From assembly GCA_034435635.1 (NCBI GenBank), contig DAOTWY010000089.1, forward strand, positions 1 to 8,301: 8,301 bases of DNA. Direction: 5' to 3'. The notes under the pieces are model-generated. The model was given only the letters and a program-made list of their open reading frames with translations, made no database searches and was not told the DNA's origin. The stretch is from DAOTWY01 sp003696565. GTDB taxonomy: Bacteria > Chloroflexota > Anaerolineae > Aggregatilineales > Phototrophicaceae. This document shows, one piece after another, positions 1 through 6,081 of this stretch. The position numbers and the translations under genes were made by a program. Numbering within the stretch: the first letter of the stretch is position 1; every line of letters begins with the position of its first letter.

Positions 1-1536
1 GTTGTTGGTGACAAAACACACGATCCCATCTCGCTCTCCCAGGCGGTCAATTGCCCAACGGAAGAAGCGCACATACATATCATAAAGCGCGTTTTTGTTG
101 GTGGCTGTGCTGTCTTTGACGTATGTATCGCGGATGCGTTTATCCACTTCTTTATATGCGCGGTTTTTGTTGTTGTCGTTCTCATTGAGTTGCCCGGCGT
201 TGTAGGGCGGGTTGCCGATGACGACGGTGATGGGGCTGTTTTGTTGGCGTTGCACGCGCTTGGTGTTTTCCTCTGTAAACATATTAAGCTGCCCTGCTCC
301 GGCGTGGAGGTCAAGGGTATCCACATAGCACATGCCCTCAAAGGGGAGATACTGCTTAAATATCTCAAAATAAGCGAGTTCCGCGTTCAGGCTGGCGATG
401 TAATAGGGCATGAGCATGACTTCATTGGCAAAAAGCTGTTCCTGATAAAACTGCGGCATGTAACGCGGGTTGGTGCGTTTAATGAGGTTGACGATAAAGC
501 TGCCGGTGCCGGTGGCGGGGTCTAGCACGGTCACGCCTTCTTGACCGAGTTCAAGCCCAAACTCATCGGCAAGGACTTCTTCCACGCTGGCACACATAAA
601 ATCGACAATGGGCTGTGGGGTATAAACGATGCCATGCGTATCTGCGGTTTTGACGCTGTATCCCTGGAAGAAGCGTTCATAAACGGTGTTCATAAAGTAG
701 AGTTTGTCGTCCTGCGCGGCAAGGGAGTCGGCGGCTTCTTCGATGGCGGTATAAAAGCGTTCTAGCCTGCCCAGAAATTCCTTGCGATTAAACGTCTGGC
801 TGGTCAATGCGTTGATGACCTGCTCCACTTGCTTGGCGATGACGTTGCGCTGGACGAATTCCTCGGTAAAAATCTTGCGGATGAGGCGTTCGGTCAGCAT
901 ATGCTGGATGAGCATTTCATCCACGGCGGCTTGGCTGATATTGGGGTTAAGAGATTGCTGGCAGCGTTCAAAAAAGACTTGAAAGGCAGCCTGGAAAGTC
1001 TTGTTGGTTTGATGTGCCTCATCAATGCGGGCTTTTAAGCCATTGGCAATATCTGGGATTTCGGCTTGGAAATAAGTGACAGCCTCGTTAAAGCGTGTAA
1101 AGGGCGGGATTTCATAGTTGATGAAGGCATCCAATAATTTGGTGAAGGCGGCGCGGTCTTTGATATCTGCCCGGAGTACCTCCACATCATCTTGGAACAA
1201 GATAGCGGTTTGCGTATCTTCAAACAGCAGGTTATCAAAGCGATAGCCTTTCTCACGCTTGAGTTGGATTTCTTTATCGAGGTCGTCCCTGGAGTCTTTT
1301 GCCTCCCAGCGGGCATGAGGTAACCGCCACTCATCACGCAGCACGCCGTCATAATAGATGGTACGCCCGCCAACTTTTTGGGCATCTTCCTCAACGAGAG
1401 TCCAGTTTTTTTGCTTGGCAAGCTCACTTAAAAGCGTGGCAAAGGCGCGGCGTGTGCTGCCTTCTTTATAAACGCCTTGTTGATTCTTTAGGGTTTTGAT
1501 TGTTTGATAGTATGTGTCAAGTGCTTTATCGATCAT
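1..1536 (-). CDS. Single-chain restriction-modification enzyme (type IIG / type ISP-like), N-terminal 512 residues, partial
   Basis: The gene starts at ATG 1536 and stays open to the left edge, giving 512 codons without a stop. AAGGA lies 9 bases before the ATG. Residues about 20-115 look like a PD-(D/E)xK Mrr-like nuclease: D63 in YYDGVLRD, then E78 and K80 in WEAKDSRDD. A mostly helical linker follows (about 120-295). An N6-adenine methyltransferase core comes next: motif X-like GIVYTP at 302-307, SAM-binding motif I DPATGTGSF at 339-347, and catalytic motif IV NPPY at 442-445. The stretch after NPPY (AGQLNENDNN...) is typical of proteins annotated as type ISP enzymes. The expected role is cutting unmodified DNA and methylating adenine in the host's own sites. 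Classical ISP enzymes carry a helicase between nuclease and methylase; the roughly 220 residues available here are too few for one, which favours a helicase-free type IIG form. The target-recognition domain lies outside the window, so specificity cannot be judged. No partner gene is visible upstream. Confidence 0.88.
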   Translation of the reverse strand, partial: MIDKALDTYYQTIKTLKNQQGVYKEGSTRRAFATLLSELAKQKNWTLVEEDAQKVGGRTIYYDGVLRDEWRLPHARWEAKDSRDDLDKEIQLKREKGYRFDNLLFEDTQTAILFQDDVEVLRADIKDRAAFTKLLDAFINYEIPPFTRFNEAVTYFQAEIPDIANGLKARIDEAHQTNKTFQAAFQVFFERCQQSLNPNISQAAVDEMLIQHMLTERLIRKIFTEEFVQRNVIAKQVEQVINALTSQTFNRKEFLGRLERFYTAIEEAADSLAAQDDKLYFMNTVYERFFQGYSVKTADTHGIVYTPQPIVDFMCASVEEVLADEFGLELGQEGVTVLDPATGTGSFIVNLIKRTNPRYMPQFYQEQLFANEVMLMPYYIASLNAELAYFEIFKQYLPFEGMCYVDTLDLHAGAGQLNMFTEENTKRVQRQQNSPITVVIGNPPYNAGQLNENDNNKNRAYKEVDKRIRDTYVKDSTATNKNALYDMYVRFFRWAIDRLGERDGIVCFVTNN

Positions 1537-1558
1537 CGTCTTTTATCCTTAGTACAAG

Positions 1559-1593
1559 GTTATACTATAACACATTGGCGGGGGGGTATACAA
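1559..1593 (-). promoter_or_regulatory. Candidate promoter of the restriction-modification gene, with overlapping palindrome
   Basis: Read on the minus strand, TTGTAT (1588-1593) and TATAGT (1564-1569) are 18 bases apart. The -10 matches TATAAT at five of six positions; the -35 is weak. The -10 sits inside a 13-bp palindrome, GTTATA-C-TATAAC (1559-1571), which could bind a regulator or simply reflect an AT-rich -10. The ATG is 28 bases downstream of the -10. This is inferred from pattern only. Confidence 0.35.
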
Positions 1594-1607
1594 TCAATTG
1601 GCGGGGG
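1574..1607 (+). repeat. 11-bp direct repeat ATTGGCGGGGG, two copies on a 23-bp period
   Basis: ATTGGCGGGGG occurs at 1574-1584 and again at 1597-1607, between the divergent starts of the restriction enzyme and the protease. The 23-bp period is about two turns of the helix, so both copies face roughly the same side. The first copy extends into a run of seven G. The pair covers the presumed -35 region of the minus-strand promoter and lies just upstream of the plus-strand one. This would suit a regulator binding two sites, but no regulator gene is visible. Confidence 0.5.
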
Positions 1608-1621
1608 ATTGATTTACAGCA

Positions 1622-1650
1622 AACTTTAAAGGCGAAAAACGCGCTACAAT
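1622..1650 (+). promoter_or_regulatory. Candidate promoter of the secreted protease gene
   Basis: AACTTT (1622-1627) and TACAAT (1645-1650) are separated by 17 bases. The -10 matches TATAAT at five of six positions. The -35 does not match TTGACA, but near-identical AACTT boxes stand 17 bases before the -10-like boxes of the other two divergent genes, at 5812-5817 and 5853-5858. The start codon is 34 bases downstream. Confidence 0.4.
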
Positions 1651-1684
1651 ATGAGAGAGTAATAGACAGTAGGGAGAAAATTAA

Positions 1685-3526
1685 ATGAGGCGAGTGATCC
1701 TTCTGTTGGGTTTGTTGTTCGGTGTTGTCACGGTAAATATGGCGCAGCTCAGTGTACGGGAGATCGCGCAGCGTGTGGTGCTGATTGGTATTATTGAAAA
1801 TGGGGAATTTGTGGGGAACGGCTCCGGCACAATTGTCACCCCAACCGGTTTGATCTATACCAATCGGCATGTGGTGGAAGAAGCGCAAGACTTAGCGATC
1901 TTCATGCTGGAAGATATTCAAGAGCTACCCGTATTGCGTTATTATGCCTCCCCTGTGGCGGTGTATGAGGATATTGATTTTGCAATTATCCAAATCGACC
2001 GAGACGAAAACGGCAGACCACTTGACCAGAACACGTTAAATTTACCGTTTTTGCCGCCATCAGATACGCCGGTGGATATTGGCGATGAGGTGACGATCTA
2101 TGGCTATCCATCTATTGGAGATGGCTATATGGTGGTGACATCCGGGCGGATTGTGACCATTCAAAACGGGTGGATTAACGGGGAACGGATGCCGGTGTGG
2201 TATCGTACCGATAGCGAGTTTTCCGGTGGGAACAGCGGCGGGCTGGTGGTCAATGAAAATGGTGAATTTGTGGGGCTGCCGACTTGGGTGGTGAGTGAAG
2301 ACCGGACTGCCGGTAAGCTAGGTGGTATTTTGCCTATGCTGACAGTCAATGCCGTCATTGCCGGAGAAAACACCACCACAAACAACGCCCCGCCATCTAA
2401 CCAGCAGGATGTGGTGTTTTTGTTACAAAATCATTCGGATCAAGTGATTTGCTATGTGTTTATTTCGCCGACAACATCTAATGAATGGGGACCAGATCAG
2501 CTAGGGCAGGAGGAGGTGATTACGCAAGACGGCTCCCGAGCGTGGCAGGTGATCCCAGGGTTTTATGATGTGCTGTTGCAGGATTGTGATAGGAACACAT
2601 TAGATGACATCCGCAACATTGATATGACGACAGATGGTTATACTTTAACGTATACTGGCACAGGCGAATCGGTGCGGGAGTTGGAAGATAACCCTGTCAG
2701 TGTGCCAACCGGCGCGGTGAGGTTAACGAATTTGCCGGATACACGGGCGCAAGTCACGTGTGAAGATGGCACGCAATTTGATAACGGCTTTGAGTTTGTG
2801 ATTGGGCAATTGGAACTGGGGCGGACGTATGTCTTTACGGCGATCGGCATCAATGGGTTTGATCCGGTGCTGGCAGTGATTAACAATGACACAGGGGAAG
2901 GGCTATGCGTTGGGGATACGCCTGATGCGGCTTACTTCCGTGCGAATTTGCCCACGACTGGCGAAGTTCCGCCCAACACATTGAGTGCGCAAGCGGTCTA
3001 TTCACAAAACACCGGGCAGCCGCCAAGCAGTTTATCTGTTGTGGTGGGGAGTCCATTTACACAAACAGGGGAGTTTTTGCTGATTGTTGAGGGACAGTCT
3101 GTTTCTAGTAATGATGGTGATGGGGATATTATCTCAATACGGCTGACACCGGGGATGATTGCCTCTGGTGTTCCGCTCACGGTCTATATGATGTCTACCC
3201 AAACACAATTGGACTCGTATATGTTTTTAATGGCACCGGATACAGGTGAACCATTTGTTACACCGGATGGTGAAACGGTCATCTGTGATGACGCGGGTGG
3301 GACAGTTTGCTGGGGGCAAAGCGAAAACCTTGCACCGTATTCTGTGTCTATCTCTGGTGGGTTGCGCTTGAATGGTGGGAACTTAGATACGATGTTGCAA
3401 ATTCCATTAGCGGGGTTAAGTGTGGCGGATGCTACGGCACCACGTTATTTCAACTTTTCGCTCACCAGTTATCAGCAGCAAACACAAGGTGATTATGTCA
3501 TCGTGGTCCATGCTGGAACACAATAA
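1685..3526 (+). CDS. Secreted trypsin-like (HtrA/S1C-type) serine protease with C-terminal beta-rich modules
   Basis: This 613-residue protein begins at ATG 1685; AGGGAG lies 8 bases upstream. Residues 1-20 form a Sec signal peptide (MRR, a hydrophobic core, then a likely cut after VNMA). The protease domain spans about 24-228. It has the complete triad: H62 in TNRHV, D98 in EDIDFAII and S184 in SGGNSGG, plus GSGTIV before the His and GKLGGILPM near the domain end, as in HtrA-family folds. No PDZ domain follows. Residues 243-325 are a small module with two cysteines (C256, C301) that may pair. About 342-472 and 473-613 look like two pre-peptidase C-terminal-like beta sandwiches. The likely role is extracytoplasmic proteolysis or protein quality control; substrates cannot be inferred. 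The gene is monocistronic, divergent from the restriction enzyme and convergent with the SH3b-WD40 gene. The triad assignment is firm; the module names are tentative. Confidence 0.88.
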   Translation: MRRVILLLGLLFGVVTVNMAQLSVREIAQRVVLIGIIENGEFVGNGSGTIVTPTGLIYTNRHVVEEAQDLAIFMLEDIQELPVLRYYASPVAVYEDIDFAIIQIDRDENGRPLDQNTLNLPFLPPSDTPVDIGDEVTIYGYPSIGDGYMVVTSGRIVTIQNGWINGERMPVWYRTDSEFSGGNSGGLVVNENGEFVGLPTWVVSEDRTAGKLGGILPMLTVNAVIAGENTTTNNAPPSNQQDVVFLLQNHSDQVICYVFISPTTSNEWGPDQLGQEEVITQDGSRAWQVIPGFYDVLLQDCDRNTLDDIRNIDMTTDGYTLTYTGTGESVRELEDNPVSVPTGAVRLTNLPDTRAQVTCEDGTQFDNGFEFVIGQLELGRTYVFTAIGINGFDPVLAVINNDTGEGLCVGDTPDAAYFRANLPTTGEVPPNTLSAQAVYSQNTGQPPSSLSVVVGSPFTQTGEFLLIVEGQSVSSNDGDGDIISIRLTPGMIASGVPLTVYMMSTQTQLDSYMFLMAPDTGEPFVTPDGETVICDDAGGTVCWGQSENLAPYSVSISGGLRLNGGNLDTMLQIPLAGLSVADATAPRYFNFSLTSYQQQTQGDYVIVVHAGTQ

Positions 3527-3532
3527 TGATAA

Positions 3533-3549
3533 GGGGGGCTTTGCCCCCC
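3533..3549. terminator. Hairpin between convergent genes, probable bidirectional terminator
   Basis: GGGGGGC (3533-3539) and GCCCCCC (3543-3549) form a perfect 7-bp stem with a TTT loop. It begins 6 bases after the protease stop codon and lies 14 bases beyond the stop of the convergent gene. Neither side has a clean run of U after the stem, so strict intrinsic termination is uncertain, but the position and the strong G-C stem favour a shared transcript end. Confidence 0.7.
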
Positions 3550-3563
3550 AACAAACTCTAACG

Positions 3564-5750
3564 TTATTTAATATCGACATTTAGCACAACGAGGTTACCA
3601 GCGTTATCACCGGCAGCCAGGAGATCCCCGGTCTCATCAAATGTGAGCGCGGTGATTCCATTGGCATAGCCACTATAGCGGTCAATCTCACGTCCCATCA
3701 TCACATCCCACATGATGATCTGGTTATCTGTGGTGCCAATGGCTAAGGTGTTGCCGTTGGGGCTGTAAACCACGGTGACCACATTGGAGCCAACATCAAT
3801 CACGCGATTTAATGTATCGGTTGCGATATCCCATAGATAAACGGCTAATTTGTCGGTCTCGGTTTGTCTGGCGATGAACGCCAATGTTTCGCCATCTGGA
3901 CTGAACACAACATCCTGAATATCTATCAGATCAACCATGAGTTGGTGTGGGTCACTCAGATTTCCCAAATCAGAAACATCCCAAACAAACACGGATTCTC
4001 CTACGGTTACTAATTGTGTGGCATCCGGGCTAAAGCTGATACGCCAGACCGATTGGACATTGAAGGATGTGATACTTTCTCCAGTGGAAAGATCAAAAAT
4101 AATCACGGCACTGTCTTCGCATCCGCTGTTGATATTGCCTTCTACACAGCCACTTGCGGCGGCGGTTGTCCAGTGTGGGCTGGCTTCTACATCGGTTTTG
4201 AAGTAAGGGAGGAAATCGGTCTCTAATGAATAGAGCATATCTTCACCTTGCCACACCATCAGAGTATTGTTGCTGTCTACCGTCAGGCTTTGGTTGGTCT
4301 CCGGGTTGATCGCCAAATAGTCAATGCCTTGCCCATTAATGTTAGGGATCAATGTCTGTGTGGTAGATTGCTCCACATCCCAAGCGCGGACAATGCCATC
4401 AGAGCCATTGATGACTGCCAGGCGACCATCTGGTGTAAAGACCATGCCACGGACGGCATCACCAGTGTTTAATCGTGCAATTTCCGCGGTATCGATGGAG
4501 CGTGTTTCACCTTCACGACGGCGTGGCTCAACATAATAACCCACTTCTGCATCGGATTCGGCGATCCAGCCGTAGACTCCATTCAGTTCAATTTGCCACC
4601 AAATGCGTGTGCCCTCACAAACAGGTCCGTTGATAACACTAAAAACCGTACCTTGCGGCATCTCAAAAATAACGTTGGTTTGATCAAAGCGAGCATCAGG
4701 GCTGGTGCGTACCCGTAAAATCTCAAACATCACGACACCTAACTGCCCGGCTTCTAAGCGTGGTGGGAGCAACCCATCAAACCCTGGTGGGCAAACATTT
4801 TCTGTTGGAAGTGGGGATACACTAAATGTTTCGCCATTTGGGTTCGTTGTTGTGATGGAAAGTGAGGTCGGTAGTGTGCTACATCCTGCACCTGTCACGG
4901 TTGCTACGCTGGAAGAAACCCACCCCACGCCATCTGAGCTTTGTATTTGATACCAATAATCTGCGCCAGCCGTGCGGCTGACGACTCCTGCAACTTCACC
5001 GGAGATAATCTCCCCGATGATTGGTGCGCCCAAATATGGTGCAGAACGCACATTTGCCCGGATGGCAGTTAAATAACAGGCAAAATTATTGCCTGTGTTT
5101 GGTATGTTGGATGTATCTGGGAAGTTTGAGGTTAGGGTAATGGTCGATGATGTTTGTGGAATAGCATTACATCCTACACCATTCAGGGTTACATCAAAAA
5201 TTGATACCCAACCTGTTGTATCAAACAGTGAAAGCTGATAGTAACCCGTATCTGCATTGCGCCCGACAACCGGTAGATAGGCAAAATCATTCAGTTGCCC
5301 CAAATAAATGCCCATACTATTGGGTTGGCTATAAATCGGGACATCCCGCCCGATGACAGCAGAGGCATTACAAATACGTTGCACATCAATCTGTGGTGGT
5401 TGAGTTGGTCCACCGGTGCCTGTGGTGGCAAAGCAAGGGACTGTGATGTCCTGTATGCCATTGCGATACGCTACATATACTACAAACGTCCCAACATTGG
5501 GGTAGCTTAATTCAACTCGCCAGGGAATAACGGAATAACCTAAATCATAGCTAGAGACCAGCGGACAGCCCAAAGAACCATCATTCGTTGAGATGGTATA
5601 TGTGTAAGTCCATTGAGTTGGTTCTCCAACAGTTGGATAGTAACGCTTAACGACGGCATCGGCTGCATCAATCACGTCGTCAGCGGTTTGTGCATGCACG
5701 GAAATTATGCCGAGCAGGCAAATTAAAAGTAATAAGATATATCTACGCAT
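3564..5750 (-). CDS. Secreted protein with SH3b-like modules and a seven-bladed WD40 propeller
   Basis: The start is placed at ATG 5750 (728 residues), because AAAGGAG lies 7 bases upstream and a signal peptide begins at once (MRRYILLLL..., likely cut after VHA, residue 20). An in-frame ATG at 5783 would add 11 residues but lacks this support. Residues 23-108 form an unnamed domain with C62 and C106. Three SH3b-like modules follow: about 125-195 (ending GWVSIFD; C127, C194), 224-290 (NVRSAP then GWVSS; C225, C290) and 320-405 (VRTSPD then GWIAE; C320, C378). Seven WD40-type blades fill about 430-728, with signatures such as FTPDG...RAWDV, FSPDA...FVWDV, FSPDG...YLWDI and YSPNG...IMWDV. Blade 3 carries an insert with C535 and C544. 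Paired cysteines suit an oxidising extracytoplasmic location. SH3b modules often bind cell-wall or protein ligands and propellers form binding platforms, so a surface scaffold is the best guess. No catalytic motif was seen. Confidence 0.87.
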   Translation of the reverse strand: MRRYILLLLICLLGIISVHAQTADDVIDAADAVVKRYYPTVGEPTQWTYTYTISTNDGSLGCPLVSSYDLGYSVIPWRVELSYPNVGTFVVYVAYRNGIQDITVPCFATTGTGGPTQPPQIDVQRICNASAVIGRDVPIYSQPNSMGIYLGQLNDFAYLPVVGRNADTGYYQLSLFDTTGWVSIFDVTLNGVGCNAIPQTSSTITLTSNFPDTSNIPNTGNNFACYLTAIRANVRSAPYLGAPIIGEIISGEVAGVVSRTAGADYWYQIQSSDGVGWVSSSVATVTGAGCSTLPTSLSITTTNPNGETFSVSPLPTENVCPPGFDGLLPPRLEAGQLGVVMFEILRVRTSPDARFDQTNVIFEMPQGTVFSVINGPVCEGTRIWWQIELNGVYGWIAESDAEVGYYVEPRRREGETRSIDTAEIARLNTGDAVRGMVFTPDGRLAVINGSDGIVRAWDVEQSTTQTLIPNINGQGIDYLAINPETNQSLTVDSNNTLMVWQGEDMLYSLETDFLPYFKTDVEASPHWTTAAASGCVEGNINSGCEDSAVIIFDLSTGESITSFNVQSVWRISFSPDATQLVTVGESVFVWDVSDLGNLSDPHQLMVDLIDIQDVVFSPDGETLAFIARQTETDKLAVYLWDIATDTLNRVIDVGSNVVTVVYSPNGNTLAIGTTDNQIIMWDVMMGREIDRYSGYANGITALTFDETGDLLAAGDNAGNLVVLNVDIK

Positions 5751-5788
5751 TGAAAGACTCCTTTGATTGTGTTGGAGATTCACTTATC

Positions 5789-5817
5789 AGTATAGTATGT
5801 GTATGGCGTTAAAAGTT
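5789..5817 (-). promoter_or_regulatory. Candidate promoter of the SH3b-WD40 gene
   Basis: On the minus strand AACTTT (complement of 5812-5817) and TATACT (complement of 5789-5794) are 17 bases apart. The -10 matches TATAAT at five of six positions. The start codon is 38 bases downstream of the -10. The same AACTT box and 17-base spacing recur before the protease gene and before ileS. Confidence 0.45.
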
Positions 5818-5852
5818 CTAAAAACTTGCAAAAATTTCCGCTATTTTACCGC

Positions 5853-5881
5853 AACTTGCCACTATCCCAACACGGTATTAT
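5853..5881 (+). promoter_or_regulatory. Candidate promoter for ileS and its leader
   Basis: AACTTG (5853-5858) and TATTAT (5876-5881) are separated by 17 bases. A transcript starting about 7 bases downstream would have a leader of roughly 190 bases before ileS, long enough for regulatory structure. A second copy of AACTTGC lies 30 bases further upstream (5823-5829) without a good -10 partner. Confidence 0.4.
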
Positions 5882-5937
5882 GCGTCATAATGGGTTTTAT
5901 CAGTAAATTTTGGAATCGGGTTCATCAGGAGGTGTAA

Positions 5938-5969
5938 CCGTGATGAGTCAGGTCATGTACTCATCGCGG
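5938..5969 (+). promoter_or_regulatory. Stable hairpin in the ileS leader
   Basis: CCGTGATGAGT (5938-5948) pairs with ACTCATCGCGG (5959-5969), giving 11 continuous base pairs including one G-U in RNA, with a 10-base loop. The stem contains the start codons of the possible leader peptide and begins 5 bases after an AGGAGG sequence. No U-run follows, so it is not a simple terminator. It more likely controls translation or RNA stability. Confidence 0.55.
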
Positions 5970-5999
5970 CTGATTGCAGGTCTGATGCGAATATGCTAA
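5940..5999 (+). CDS. Possible leader peptide upstream of ileS (18-19 codons)
   Basis: AGGAGG at 5927-5932 lies 7 bases before GTG 5940 and 10 before ATG 5943, both in one short frame that ends at TAA 5997-5999. From the ATG it encodes MSQVMYSSRLIAGLMRIC. This ribosome-binding sequence is stronger than that of ileS itself (GGAG, 5 bases from its ATG). Two isoleucine codons occur, ATT at 5973 and ATA at 5991, the second two codons before the stop. The frame ends 82 bases before ileS. The arrangement resembles leader peptides that sense the charging of a tRNA, but two Ile codons in 18 are only a weak enrichment. The ORF may not be translated at all. It has no recognisable family. Confidence 0.33.
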   Translation: MMSQVMYSSRLIAGLMRIC

Positions 6000-6001
6000 T
6001 T

Positions 6002-6016
6002 TGTCTAATTTAGACA
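6002..6016. repeat. Perfect inverted repeat TGTCTA-ATT-TAGACA in the ileS leader
   Basis: TGTCTA (6002-6007) and TAGACA (6011-6016) are exact inverted copies around a 3-base spacer, starting 3 bases after the possible leader peptide stop. As RNA it is a weak A-U-rich hairpin. As DNA it is a 15-bp palindrome of the kind bound by dimeric repressors. There is nothing to show which applies. Confidence 0.45.
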
Positions 6017-6081
6017 TATCTATGACGTAGCAAGCAATTTCTCAGTTATTTGTCAGGTGAGCATCAGATTTTGGAGTGTTT

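Noticed and set aside
961..985. A possible frameshift at the run of six A in the restriction gene
   Set aside because: Translation on the minus strand continues smoothly across the run (AFQVFFERC) and the frame stays open on both sides.
190..1499. Several plus-strand and alternate-frame ORFs of 60-130 codons across the restriction gene
   Set aside because: They lie antisense to a continuous 512-codon minus-strand frame with clear nuclease and methylase motifs, and their translations show no family features.
1576..1607. The G-rich tracts as a G-quadruplex
   Set aside because: Only two long G runs are present, separated by an AT-rich spacer; four closely spaced runs are not available.
1565..1888. 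A 107-codon minus-strand ORF overlapping the protease start and intergenic region
   Set aside because: It overlaps the protease signal peptide and catalytic His region and both promoters, lacks a good ribosome-binding site and resembles no protein.
5751..5783. Upstream ATG giving a 739-residue SH3b-WD40 protein
   Set aside because: The internal ATG at 5750 has AAAGGAG at ideal spacing and starts directly with a normal signal peptide; the extension would put a polar 11-residue stretch, largely encoded by the Shine-Dalgarno region, ahead of it.
5882..6081. A T-box riboswitch controlling ileS
   Set aside because: The leader lacks a recognisable T-box consensus and a TGGT bulge matching the ACCA end of tRNA-Ile, and no terminator with a U-run or SD-sequestering stem in the usual layout was found.
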